From: Mesobacillus jeotgali
GTDB taxonomy: Bacteria; Bacillota; Bacilli; Bacillales; Cytobacillaceae
NCBI RefSeq assembly: GCF_031759225.1
Contig: NZ_CP134494.1
Location: 2,602,501 to 2,666,500, forward strand
DNA length: 64,000 nt
Reading direction: 5' to 3'
The translations under genes were made by a program, and so were the position numbers. A model generated the notes under the pieces. That model was not told where the DNA came from. It did not search any database and worked only from the letters and a program-made list of their open reading frames with translations. Position 1 is the stretch's first letter. Every line of letters begins with the position of its first letter. Positions 33,173 to 40,885 of the stretch are shown in pieces.

Positions 33173-33850
33173 ATGTCCAAAAGATATTACTCTGCAGAAG
33201 AGAAATACGAGATATTAAAGGAATTAGATGAGCATTATTCAACATATGATCTTGAGTCAAAATATAACGTGCACCATTCAACGATTCTAGACTGGAAACA
33301 CAAGTATGATAGGTATGGTTTGGATGGTCTAAAAGAGTCTTCTACTTGGAAAAAGTATTCTAAGGAATTGAAGCTAGCTGCCATTAGAGATTGTCTGTCT
33401 GGGACGTATTCTATACGTGAGGTTGCTAGATTGTATGAAATATCGGATGCATCTGTCCTCAGAGGTTGGATTAAGAAGTATAATAGTCATAGTGAATTAA
33501 AAGATACGTCACAAGGAAGGACGAGCTCTATGACTAAGGGAAGAAAAACAACTTGGGAGGAACGAATACAAATTGTACTTGACTGCTTGGGAAACGGAAA
33601 AGATTATCAAGAAGCAGCTAATACTTATAATGTTTCTTATCAGCAAGTTTATCAATGGGTTAAGAAGTATGAAAATGGCGGAGATGGAGCGCTAAAGGAT
33701 AAACGTGGTCATAAGAAAGAAGAAGCTAAACTAACCCCAGAAGAGAAAATCAAACTTCAAATGAATAAGTTAGAAAGAGAAAATGAACGGTTACGTGCGG
33801 AGAATTTATTCTTAAAAAAGTTAGAGGAGATCGAAAGGAGGCAAAAATAA
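33173..33850 (+). CDS. IS3-family transposase OrfA
   Basis: The 225-residue protein has three helix-turn-helix-like segments (E-E-K-Y-E-I-L-K-E-L-D near residue 9, L-K-L-A-A-I-R-D-C-L near 65, E-E-R-I-Q-I-V-L-D-C-L near 128), binds the inverted repeats, and ends in a leucine-zipper-like coiled coil with R-L-R-A-E-N-L-F-L-K-K-L-E-E. It is longer than a minimal OrfA, as in the IS150 group. It stops at TAA 33850 inside GGAGGCAAAAATAAG, where orfB takes over in the -1 frame. Confidence 0.92.
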   Translation: MSKRYYSAEEKYEILKELDEHYSTYDLESKYNVHHSTILDWKHKYDRYGLDGLKESSTWKKYSKELKLAAIRDCLSGTYSIREVARLYEISDASVLRGWIKKYNSHSELKDTSQGRTSSMTKGRKTTWEERIQIVLDCLGNGKDYQEAANTYNVSYQQVYQWVKKYENGGDGALKDKRGHKKEEAKLTPEEKIKLQMNKLERENERLRAENLFLKKLEEIERRQK

Positions 33851-34728
33851 GCCAAATACGATTTGAGGATAAGTACATCGCTATTCAGGAGCTTCACAAA
33901 AAAGAGAATTTAAGTATTAGTTTACTATGTGAAATCGCAGGGATTGCACGATCCGCATACTATAAGTGGCTTAATCGTACTCCTTCTTCACGTGAAGTAC
34001 TGAATGAAGAAATCATTAAAGAGATGAAAATTCTTCATGTAAAAGTTGATAGCACCTTCGGCTATCGCCAAATGACCCTTCACATGAATAGAAAGTTCGA
34101 GGAGAAACTTAATCATAAAAGAATCTATCGCTTGATGAAAGTGGCTGGATTACGCTCTGTCATTCGTATCAAGAAGAAGCAATATAAACGCTCTACACCT
34201 CAACATGTGGCAGACAATATATTAAATCGTGAATTTACAGCCGAAAAACCAAATGAAAAATGGGTTACAGATGTAACAGAATTTAAGTATGGTCAATCCA
34301 AGAAGGCTTATTTAAGTGCGATTCGTGACCTTTATGACGGATCAATTGTAAGTTATGTTCTAGGACACTCCAATAATAATCAACTGGTATTCAAAACGCT
34401 TGATCAGGCGACAGTATTTTTGAATGGAGAACACCCTCTCATCCATAGTGACCGTGGATTCCAATACACCTCTAAAGGGTTCAAACGTAAGATAGATGCG
34501 GCAAAGATGACACAGAGCATGTCACGAGTTGGTCGGTGTATTGATAATGGGCCAATGGAGTCTTTTTTTGGGACTTTGAAATGTGAGAAGTATTATTTAC
34601 ATAAATATAAGACATTCGAGGAACTTACCACTGCGATAGATGAGTACATACATTTTTATAATCATGAAAGATATCAAAAAAGATTAAACGGCCTTAGCCC
34701 TATGGAATATAGAGCTAAAGCCGCTTAG
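33847..34728 (+). CDS. IS3-family transposase OrfB (DDE integrase)
   Basis: The orfB frame is open from the orfA stop region. The first ATG is only at 34024, but the conserved N-terminal part (S-L-L-C-E-I-A-G-I-A-R-S-A-Y-Y-K-W, then an HTH_21-like region) precedes it, so translation must begin earlier, either by -1 frameshift at the A-run or at AUA 33847 behind AAAGGAGG. The DDE residues are in W-V-T-D-V-T-E-F, H-S-D-R-G-F-Q-Y and the Glu of G-P-M-E-S-F-F-G. Full length gives about 293 residues. Confidence 0.9.
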   Translation: MSQIRFEDKYIAIQELHKKENLSISLLCEIAGIARSAYYKWLNRTPSSREVLNEEIIKEMKILHVKVDSTFGYRQMTLHMNRKFEEKLNHKRIYRLMKVAGLRSVIRIKKKQYKRSTPQHVADNILNREFTAEKPNEKWVTDVTEFKYGQSKKAYLSAIRDLYDGSIVSYVLGHSNNNQLVFKTLDQATVFLNGEHPLIHSDRGFQYTSKGFKRKIDAAKMTQSMSRVGRCIDNGPMESFFGTLKCEKYYLHKYKTFEELTTAIDEYIHFYNHERYQKRLNGLSPMEYRAKAA

Positions 34729-34773
34729 ATCATTTTTATTATTTCCGCTGTCTACTTGACAGGGGGCAGTTCA

Positions 34774-34788
34774 CTACTTTGGCGGGTT
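34774..34788. terminator. right half of the IS-split terminator
   Basis: CTA repeats the target duplication and CTTTGGCGGGTT (34777-34788) complements 11 of 12 bases of the left arm (the twelfth is G-U). The T-rich CGCTTTATT that follows would have served the CBS gene. Confidence 0.8.
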
Positions 34789-34792
34789 CGCT

Positions 34793-35257
34793 TTATTCTG
34801 ATATTTTTCTGAATTCCAACCCTTTTTCTTTCATTAAATGCTTTAATGCTGATTGAAAAGTCGAGAATGTCTGTGCTTCTAATTTTATTCCATCGAGTAC
34901 CATTCGCTTGACAAGTTCCGGATTCATCCCTACGAATAACGTTTTAACACCCATCAATGACATGGAAGAATCCATTTCATGCAGCTCTCTTCCTATTTCC
35001 TCAAGGCAAACCCCCTCAACTCTTTCTCCACTGATATCAGTCAAATCAATGATTGCGGTTTCAATATCCTTATTATGAATAAAGTTAAGCAACTTTCCGC
35101 GGATTTTATCAAACCGTTCAGCTCGAATTAGCCCTGTGATTGGCACCAGGATAGTTTGAGGAACAATGGAAGGTATAATGGGTGCGGACATTTCAGAAAT
35201 AATCGTTTCATATTCTTGAATTTTATCTTCTAATTCTCTCAGCCTGTTCATTTCCAA
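34793..35257 (-). CDS. short RsbR-like STAS protein without sensor domain
   Basis: The roughly 154-residue protein has only a coiled-coil start (L-R-E-L-E-D-K-I-Q-E-Y-E-T), the RsbR linker I-S-E-M-S-A-P-I-I-P-S and a STAS domain (A-I-I-D-L-T-D-I-S-G-E, then L-F-V-G-M-N-P-E-L-V-K-R). The two phospho-threonine positions of RsbR are not conserved. TTG at 35257 behind GGGAGGG is the best start; the frame runs 20 codons further without a ribosome site. It may sit in a stressosome as a modulator, by analogy. It has lost its own terminator hairpin to the IS insertion. Confidence 0.72.
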   Translation of the reverse strand: MEMNRLRELEDKIQEYETIISEMSAPIIPSIVPQTILVPITGLIRAERFDKIRGKLLNFIHNKDIETAIIDLTDISGERVEGVCLEEIGRELHEMDSSMSLMGVKTLFVGMNPELVKRMVLDGIKLEAQTFSTFQSALKHLMKEKGLEFRKISE

Positions 35258-35382
35258 CCTGCTAAAACCCTCCCGAAATCTTTTGGTTACAGTATCTCTG
35301 CTTTTTCTATCATACATATATTGATCATGTTTGTATAGAAAAAAACTGCTTCTACATATTGAAGCAGGGAGGATTGATTATA

Positions 35383-35520
35383 TTAATTGATTACGTTGAT
35401 TAAATGCATGATATCTTCATAAATTTGTTCCTGATATTCGTCATCACAACATCTTTTATAATCATCAATCAAACGTCCAAGTTCTTTTAAAAAGATTAAT
35501 TTTTCTTCTTCGTTGATCAT
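35383..35520 (-). CDS. small acidic protein, 45 aa, unknown
   Basis: ATG at 35520 has AAGGAG 9 nt upstream. The product is acidic and helical with a Cys-Cys pair (D-D-Y-K-R-C-C-D-D-E) and Leu/Ile heptads on both sides, no membrane segment. It lies between the STAS gene and the divergent membrane-protein gene. Family not recognised. Confidence 0.5.
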   Translation of the reverse strand: MINEEEKLIFLKELGRLIDDYKRCCDDEYQEQIYEDIMHLINVIN

Positions 35521-35688
35521 GGCAAAATTCTCCTTATTAGGACAAAAGTCATGTGAGGTTAAATTTATCATATTTAAATCTTTAAAACAACCAGAACTTT
35601 TTTAATAAGACATTATTATATTTTGTAATTATGGAGAAACTATGCATTATGTGAAAAAAGTTTTGATTTGAGTCAGAAAGGAGCCACT

Positions 35689-36156
35689 ATGTTACATAAT
35701 ATATTCAGGCTTGGTCTGCTTTTAATTTCATGGTCCACTTTGTTATTATATCCAAAACGGGCATTCAAGCAGTTTCTTCCTGTCACGATATTTGTTACAG
35801 GATTAGTATCTATTTTACTGGTTCTATCACACCCATATAAACTATGGAAAGTATCCGGGAGTATTGGAACGCGCATTTACAATGATCTTACTTTCACGCT
35901 TGGCCCTTTTTTTGTGGCAAATCTATGGGTGTTCAAGCTTGCGTTCGGAAACATCTGGCAGTATTTAGGAATAAATCTTGTGATCGATTATTTATTAGCA
36001 TTCCCTATGAGTAATCTTTTCAGGAAAATGGACATCTATCAATTACAACGTCTGAAACCAATATATTTCTTTAGTGTAATTTATTCCTTTGCGATTTTAG
36101 CCTACGGCTTCCAGTTTTATTTTCAAAAATTAAGGCGACGTTCCTTTTTTCGCTAA
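35689..36156 (+). CDS. CBO0543-family membrane protein
   Basis: The 155-residue protein has about five membrane helices and the family loop G-T-R-I-Y-N-D-L-T-F-T-L near residue 66. It is a distant relative of the protein at 14423..14926. ATG at 35689 is chosen because GAAAGGAG lies just upstream; the frame is open seven codons further. It ends in a terminator shared with the next gene. Function unknown. Confidence 0.72.
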   Translation: MLHNIFRLGLLLISWSTLLLYPKRAFKQFLPVTIFVTGLVSILLVLSHPYKLWKVSGSIGTRIYNDLTFTLGPFFVANLWVFKLAFGNIWQYLGINLVIDYLLAFPMSNLFRKMDIYQLQRLKPIYFFSVIYSFAILAYGFQFYFQKLRRRSFFR

Positions 36157-36171
36157 TATGATTGAATAATA

Positions 36172-36204
36172 AAAACCCTTTCATCAAACTGATGGAAGGG
36201 TTCT
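36172..36204. terminator. bidirectional terminator
   Basis: AACCCTTTCATC and GATGGAAGGGTT form a 12-bp stem between two converging genes. Confidence 0.85.
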
Positions 36205-36207
36205 CTA

Positions 36208-36816
36208 CTATTCTTCATCTATTGTGATAATTTCCATGACAAGTTCGATTCCTTTTGTATTCTCGATATAATCGATGACGGGATCCACTTCGTTTCTAAG
36301 CTTCGGGCTCAACGGCAATTCAATTTTTTCATTATCATAAGTAAAAATCAACTTATCAGGCGTTAATGTACCGGCCTCTTTCTTGTTAACTTGTTTCATT
36401 TCAGTGATTCTATCCCACGGATATACGGTTTGCTCTAATTTCCAAAGCTCATCATAATATAAGCCATCCTTATCCATATAGTAATAATTGTCGATACTTA
36501 AGTAGCCGCCCGCAGCCATGATTAGCAGTGTAAAAATGGAAGCAATAAATACATTGAGACTTCTTTTTCTCGATTCATCTGTTTTGAAAAGATAGACGGC
36601 TATGATAATCAGCAATACTGGAATAATTAACAAAATGGAAACCATTGTAATATAGGAAGACATTGGACTGTCAAAAAACCATTGCGACTTATCAATGTAG
36701 ATGGATTGATGGATGAAAGTAACGATAAAAATCCCAATTGGTAAGGATGCGAAGAGAAGAATAACTGCGAATGTTATCAGCAAGCTCCCCGCTCGGTCAG
36801 CATTATGTGCATTCAA
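36208..36816 (-). CDS. hypothetical membrane protein
   Basis: The 202-residue protein has three membrane helices (about 11-34, 55-77, 88-106) and a soluble C-terminal domain of about 95 residues with Y-P-W-D-R-I-T-E-M-K-Q-V near residue 132. That pattern recalls PH-like or YdbT-type domains exposed next to a membrane. No family could be assigned. It stands alone, upstream of a bidirectional terminator. Confidence 0.65.
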   Translation of the reverse strand: MNAHNADRAGSLLITFAVILLFASLPIGIFIVTFIHQSIYIDKSQWFFDSPMSSYITMVSILLIIPVLLIIIAVYLFKTDESRKRSLNVFIASIFTLLIMAAGGYLSIDNYYYMDKDGLYYDELWKLEQTVYPWDRITEMKQVNKKEAGTLTPDKLIFTYDNEKIELPLSPKLRNEVDPVIDYIENTKGIELVMEIITIDEE

Positions 36817-36932
36817 AATATTGTTCCCCTTTTCTTTTCTCTATATTTCCATAATATATATTCAACTTAAAGTAAAAAATTTCCTTCTAAAAAAGAGAAC
36901 TTTTTAATTTTTCAAGCCAATAACAAACAAAG

Positions 36933-36963
36933 AAAAAACAAGCTGGACTAACTCCAGCTTGTC
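36933..36963 (-). terminator. terminator after the 49-aa gene
   Basis: ACAAGCTGGA and TCCAGCTTGT pair across a 5-nt loop, followed by TTTTTTC on the minus strand. Confidence 0.88.
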
Positions 36964-36968
36964 TTCCA

Positions 36969-37118
36969 CTATTTTCTGAGGTTTTCTTGATCCTTTAATC
37001 TATTTTGCTGATCGGGTTCTCTACCCTGATTTTTGAACTCATCAATCTTTTTCTCTTCCCCTAATTTTTCTCGTTCATATTCGACCAGGCTTTGCTGATC
37101 CTTTTTCGAATCTGCCAT
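36969..37118 (-). CDS. small charged protein, 49 aa
   Basis: ATG at 37118 has AAGGAGGG about 6 nt upstream and the frame ends 6 nt before a strong terminator, so it is a compact expressed unit. The product is very hydrophilic, Lys/Glu/Asp/Gln-rich and probably disordered or helical (E-Y-E-R-E-K-L-G-E-E-K-K). Composition recalls small spore or stress proteins of Bacillus, but I do not recognise a family. Confidence 0.65.
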   Translation of the reverse strand: MADSKKDQQSLVEYEREKLGEEKKIDEFKNQGREPDQQNRLKDQENLRK

Positions 37119-37387
37119 GGTACTTCCCTCCTTAATCTTTGTATTCATCTATTCCCTTTAACAAAAATGGCCAAACACCAAGGCTTAATCTGCAACACTT
37201 TTGTGTTTTCCAGAAACTACACATTTTTTTATTATCGATGTTGTTCCATTCCTTAGCAAGACACATAATGCAAAAAAAGAGTGATTGCTGCCAGTATCCG
37301 ATGTTTATTCAACCTCGATAGTTGGTAAAAAGAAGAACACGGAAGGATTACAGATCACGAAAACACAGAAGGAAAGGATAATGTACA

Positions 37388-37522
37388 ATGAGAGAAGTAA
37401 CAGTTTCTGTAGACTTAAAGGGGAAGAATTATTTAACGAATGTCATAGCTGATCGTGAAACATCAGAGGAAGAAATCATGGAGTTGGCACGAAAACAAGT
37501 TCAAGAGCAATGGCTCTTTTAG
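37388..37522 (+). CDS. BA3454-family small stress protein
   Basis: The 44-residue protein begins M-R-E-V-T-V-S-V-D-L-K-G-K-N-Y and continues T-N-V-I-A-D-R-E-T-S-E-E-E-I, ending Q-E-Q-W-L-F. This matches, from memory, the small BA3454-type stress-response family of Bacillus. GGAAAGGA lies about 10 nt before the ATG and a perfect terminator follows 8 nt after the stop. It converges with rsbT. Confidence 0.65.
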   Translation: MREVTVSVDLKGKNYLTNVIADRETSEEEIMELARKQVQEQWLF

Positions 37523-37529
37523 ATAGTGA

Positions 37530-37563
37530 AAAGGATGTCCAGCTTTCGCTGGACATCCTTTTT
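37530..37563. terminator. bidirectional terminator, small stress gene / rsbT
   Basis: AAGGATGTCCAGC and GCTGGACATCCTT form a perfect 13-bp stem with TTTC loop and T runs. Confidence 0.92.
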
Positions 37564-37598
37564 CATTTTGTCGTAATTATCCTTACGTATATCACTTG

Positions 37599-38000
37599 TT
37601 ACCTCGCCCATTTGGTAATCGTGATTTTAGTACCGGTTCCGGGCATTGAATCAATATCAAAGCTGTCCATCAACCTTTTAACTCCTGGAAGCCCCGCACC
37701 AAGACCTCCTGAAGTAGAATACCCATCCTGTAAGACCATCCGGATGTCATTTATGCCTGGACCATCATCAGCAGCAGAAATCTGAATCCCTCTTCGGCCG
37801 TTTTCTTCTAAGACCTCGATAGTAATTTTTCCGCTTCCGGCATATAAATAAATGTTTCTTGCGAGTTCAGAAATGGCTGTAGTTATTCTTGCTTGGTCTA
37901 CACCGCCAAATTGGAGTTCTTTCGAAACTTCTCTCCCTTTTTGACGGGCAAGCACTATATCAAATTCATTATTAATATTAATAATAATCGGTTCTGTCAT
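37599..38000 (-). CDS. rsbT: RsbT switch serine/threonine kinase
   Basis: RsbT is the kinase held by the stressosome; on stress it phosphorylates RsbR and RsbS and leaves to activate RsbU or another partner. The 133-residue protein has a GHKL ATPase fold: E-L-A-R-N-I (N box) near residue 45, A-D-D-G-P-G-I (G1) near residue 77 and G-L-G-A-G-L-P-G-V-K-R-L (G2) near residue 98. It follows rsbS by 4 nt. No rsbU, rsbV, rsbW or sigB follows; a terminator ends the unit. Confidence 0.92.
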   Translation of the reverse strand: MTEPIIININNEFDIVLARQKGREVSKELQFGGVDQARITTAISELARNIYLYAGSGKITIEVLEENGRRGIQISAADDGPGINDIRMVLQDGYSTSGGLGAGLPGVKRLMDSFDIDSMPGTGTKITITKWAR

Positions 38001-38004
38001 CTGG

Positions 38005-38361
38005 CTAACCCTCTAACAATTGGCTTAAAATCGAAATTCCTTGTTCAAGATCCAGTGCAGTATGGACGTTTTCCAATGTTATGCCAAGTTCAATCAAGGT
38101 AATAGCGACCGCTGGCTGGATACCGGTCAGCACAGCTTTAGTGCCCATCAGGCTTGTCATTACGATCACGTCACCCAAAACTTTTGCAATGAAAGAATCA
38201 ATCATATCTACAGAAGTCAAATCGATTACAACACCTTTTGCTCCTGTATCTTTAATTTTATTTAACAGGTCTTCTTGAAAAGTGAGTACCGTCTGGTCAT
38301 CTAGTTCTACTTGAATTGAAACCAATAAATAATCTTTTAATTTTAAAATAGGAATTCTCAT
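38005..38361 (-). CDS. rsbS: RsbS stressosome core STAS protein
   Basis: The 118-residue single-domain STAS protein opens [17 protein letters not shown] and has the phosphoserine site [10 protein letters not shown] near residue 58, as in RsbS of B. subtilis. With RsbR proteins it forms the stressosome core that binds RsbT. ATG at 38361 is chosen for GGAGG 8 nt upstream; the frame is open 16 codons further. It heads a two-gene rsbS-rsbT unit; RsbR-type genes are elsewhere in the window (18733, 29142, 34793). Confidence 0.92.
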   Translation of the reverse strand: MRIPILKLKDYLLVSIQVELDDQTVLTFQEDLLNKIKDTGAKGVVIDLTSVDMIDSFIAKVLGDVIVMTSLMGTKAVLTGIQPAVAITLIELGITLENVHTALDLEQGISILSQLLEG

Positions 38362-38550
38362 TTTATATGCCTCCAAATCATTAAACTCACCAGAATTCAC
38401 TATGTACAAATAATTTTCATTTTAAATGGTCAACATCCAACCACTTGCACGTTAGTAAATAAGATTTTAATTGGATTATACGCTATATATAATATGGTTT
38501 ACAAATTAAAAGCTGTGTTAAGTAAAATGATAGTCTTCGTTTAATAAAAA

Positions 38551-38821
38551 TGGCTCTGTTAAACTGGGCTGTTGATTTTCGTTCCATGCGCTTCGCTTTC
38601 CGCGGGGAAGAATAATGAAAAATCCCAGAGGCCGGATTTTTCATAAACCAATTCTTCCTTGCAGTCGGGGAGCCTCCTCGTCGCTTTATGCGCTTGCGGA
38701 GTCTCCCCATGACTTGCTCTTCCGGCAGGACATTGATTGGGCATCTTCGAACTTGCCCACGCACGAAGGAAATGCGGTAGCATTTTCGAGGAGTCTTCGC
38801 GCCTTCCACTACAATCAACAT
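38551..38821. repeat. Bacillus-type repetitive element with inverted ends
   Basis: The left end (TGTTGATTTTCGTTCCATGC) and right end (reverse complement TGTTGATTGTAGTGGAAGGC) are imperfect inverted repeats. Inside is GGAGCCTCCTCGTCGC followed by GCGGAGTCTCCCC, a layout I recall from dispersed elements in many Bacillus and Geobacillus genomes. Frames open across it on both strands (e.g. 38483-38918) because it is GC-rich; they have no ribosome sites and are not genes. The remaining part of the gap from 38362 is AT-rich without features. Confidence 0.75.
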
Positions 38822-38861
38822 GAGATAAAAAAACATTTCGCTTAAAAAGATCCAATAAAAT

Positions 38862-38887
38862 AAAAAAACCTCCAAATTGGAGGTTTC
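38862..38887 (-). terminator. terminator after the LysM-NlpC/P60 gene
   Basis: AAACCTCC and GGAGGTTT pair across a 5-nt loop, followed by TTTTTTTATTTTATT on the minus strand. Confidence 0.88.
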
Positions 38888-38923
38888 GAAATTCAAGCAG
38901 CAGGGTATTGGTAAACAATCAGA

Positions 38924-39940
38924 TTAAAATGTTGTTTTAGCGCCCAGATAACGCGGCTTCCAATAAGAGTTGTTCATGTCACTGATTTCTACACCTCTTG
39001 AAGAACCAGCATGAATGAACTTACCATCACCTAGATAGACACCAGCATGAGAAGGACCTGCTTTATATGTCTCAAAGAATACAAGGTCTCCTACGCGTGG
39101 AGTAGAAACAGATTTTGTTGCTTTCCAAATGGTTTCTACTGTTCTAGGGATCGAAATGCCAACATTGTTATATACGTAATTTAAATAACCTGAACAATCG
39201 AATCCAGCCGGGGTGCTGCCGGCCCAAACATATGGTACTCCTATATACTTTTTCGCTTCACCGATCAATGAATTCACCTTAGATGTTGAACCATATGTGG
39301 CCATTACTGTTGTATTGGATGCTGACACATTAGTCGCTACTGGTGTTGTTGATGAACCGGATAGCTTCAATACCTGACCAGGATAGATCAGATGAGATTT
39401 CAGATTATTGATAGACATCAATTGTGATAGCGATAAATTATGGCGAGCAGCAATCGTTGACAAATTGTCACCGCTACGGACTGTGTATGTGCTGGACGTA
39501 TTTGCTGTTGGAGAGCTTGCTGTTGTTGCAGCAGATCCTGAAACTTTCAATTTTTGCCCAGGGTAGATAACATCAGATGTTAATCCGTTCAAGGATTTAA
39601 GTCCACTTATGGACTTTCCGTACGACTTTGATATTCCCCATAAGGTATCGCCTGATTTTACGATATAGGTAGAATCAGATTCCTTGACGTCAGTATGTGA
39701 TTCGGATGAATGACTGTGAGGAGCTAAGACTGATAGTTTTTGATTTACATAGATTGTTGTGCCTGAAAGATTATTCCACTTTTGAATATCATTTATAGCA
39801 ACATTATATATATTTGAAAGCTTCCATAAAGATTCACCGGACTGGACTGTGTGTAATTTATCATGAGCACTAGCTGATCCATTGAATGATGTAAATAAAA
39901 TCCCTGCTGTTGCAGCCACCGTTAAAAGCTGTTTTTTCAT
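38924..39940 (-). CDS. secreted LysM-NlpC/P60 peptidoglycan endopeptidase
   Basis: The 338-residue enzyme has a signal peptide (to about residue 25), three LysM wall-binding repeats (each with a S-G-E-S-L-W or S-G-D-T-L-W start and P-G-Q-K-L end; about 29-72, 92-136, 152-196), a Ser/Thr linker and a C-terminal NlpC/P60 domain. The catalytic Cys is in A-G-F-D-C-S-G-Y and the His in P-S-H-A-G-V-Y-L-G. It should cut the D-Glu to diaminopimelate bond, like LytF/LytE/CwlS. ATG at 39940 has AAAGGAG upstream. Confidence 0.92.
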   Translation of the reverse strand: MKKQLLTVAATAGILFTSFNGSASAHDKLHTVQSGESLWKLSNIYNVAINDIQKWNNLSGTTIYVNQKLSVLAPHSHSSESHTDVKESDSTYIVKSGDTLWGISKSYGKSISGLKSLNGLTSDVIYPGQKLKVSGSAATTASSPTANTSSTYTVRSGDNLSTIAARHNLSLSQLMSINNLKSHLIYPGQVLKLSGSSTTPVATNVSASNTTVMATYGSTSKVNSLIGEAKKYIGVPYVWAGSTPAGFDCSGYLNYVYNNVGISIPRTVETIWKATKSVSTPRVGDLVFFETYKAGPSHAGVYLGDGKFIHAGSSRGVEISDMNNSYWKPRYLGAKTTF

Positions 39941-40347
39941 GTTGAGCAACTCCTTTGATTTCGTTACAAATTAATAGTAGAGTTTCCCAAACTTGTTTTG
40001 AATCTATAAATATTGGTTTGTGAGGAATAGTTTTCCTCTGGTAAAAATACCGTTTACATGGCAATTAATCGCTAAACCCTATTATTACAGGGATTGAAGG
40101 GGCTTTTTTCCTTATTAACTCTCTTTTTGTTACATTAATGAAATATAAGTTTAATATTGCTGTAACTTTACCAAACTATGTCACTAGGACTATTTCGCTT
40201 TCATAACAAGGTAAAAAGGAACTAATTCATTGAACATACAATGACTTTCATTACATCTATAAGACACCAAGAAAGTCTCGCTGAAGGCACAGCGAGACTT
40301 TTTTGGTGTCTATTATTAAAATCTGTTTTAGTACGGAAATAACCTTA
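39941..40347. other. intergenic region, LysM-hydrolase leader
   Basis: It contains the hydrolase leader and a bidirectional terminator (40263-40310) at its right end. I looked for a c-di-AMP (ydaO) riboswitch, which often precedes such hydrolases, and saw no match to its conserved core. A short hairpin, CCCTATTATTACAGGG (40077-40092), is the only other structure. Confidence 0.5.
40263..40310. terminator. bidirectional terminator
   Basis: AAAGTCTCGCT and AGCGAGACTTT form an 11-bp stem, extended by GACACCAA/TTGGTGTC at the base; it lies after the minus-strand gene at 40348. Confidence 0.88.
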
Positions 40348-40779
40348 CTAAAGGTTGCGCTTAATCAATTGATCAGCTAATTGATCCACCTGCTGGCTAT
40401 TTCCTGTGTCTTTGGCGGCTGAAGCAATTTGGTTAATCATTTGACTGCTCTCCGGGTTCGTCGAGGTAGTCGAATGGAAACCTGTAGTACTGTTCGCCTT
40501 ATTTGTATCTAAACCTGAGGTTATTTCTTTTGCAAATTCTGTAATACCTGCCGCCATTGGCTTATTAAAAGCTGATCCAGCATTAGAATTTTGGATAAGC
40601 TGCCTCATTCCACCTCCCATTCGATTACGGAAAATAAACGCTGCTGCAGCACTTGCTACAACTCCCATAATCGAGTAGGTCATGGAGCGATTTCTCTTCC
40701 GTCTGTATCCGAACATTTTCATCATATTCTGAGACATATTCGATTTCATCAACGTAGAAATCCATGCAGATCTATTCAT
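40348..40779 (-). CDS. hypothetical protein with one membrane segment (143 aa)
   Basis: After a basic Met/Arg-rich N-terminus (F-G-Y-R-R-K-R-N-R) comes one short membrane helix (about 36-50), a G-G-G-M-R-Q-L-I-Q stretch and a polar Ser/Thr/Asn-rich tail. AGGAG precedes the ATG and a strong terminator follows. Family not recognised. Confidence 0.65.
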   Translation of the reverse strand: MNRSAWISTLMKSNMSQNMMKMFGYRRKRNRSMTYSIMGVVASAAAAFIFRNRMGGGMRQLIQNSNAGSAFNKPMAAGITEFAKEITSGLDTNKANSTTGFHSTTSTNPESSQMINQIASAAKDTGNSQQVDQLADQLIKRNL

Positions 40780-40885
40780 CCGGCAGCACTCCTATTTTGA
40801 ATTAGAGGAGTATTTATATCTCCCCCATCAATTAGTATTTGATTTAGTCTAAGCGTTATACCGGAAATGATTACATAGGATTTGT

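Larger units (their letters stand above)
33104..34773 (+). mobile_element. IS3-family (IS150-group) insertion sequence, complete
   Basis: The element is 1,670 bp. Its ends are imperfect inverted repeats beginning TGATATGCTCCCC on the left and TGAACTGCCCCC (reverse complement of the right end), with GTAGACAG shared further in. A 3-bp target duplication CTA flanks it (33101-33103 and 34774-34776), as usual for this group. It carries orfA and orfB in the classic -1 arrangement. Both frames and ends look intact, so it may still be mobile. Confidence 0.92.

Noticed and set aside
38483..38918. Overlapping ORFs of 119-137 codons on the minus strand
   Set aside because: They run through the GC-rich repetitive element, lack ribosome sites and have compositions unlike proteins.
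39941..40262. c-di-AMP (ydaO) riboswitch upstream of the LysM hydrolase
   Set aside because: The conserved core sequences of that class were not found on the minus strand.
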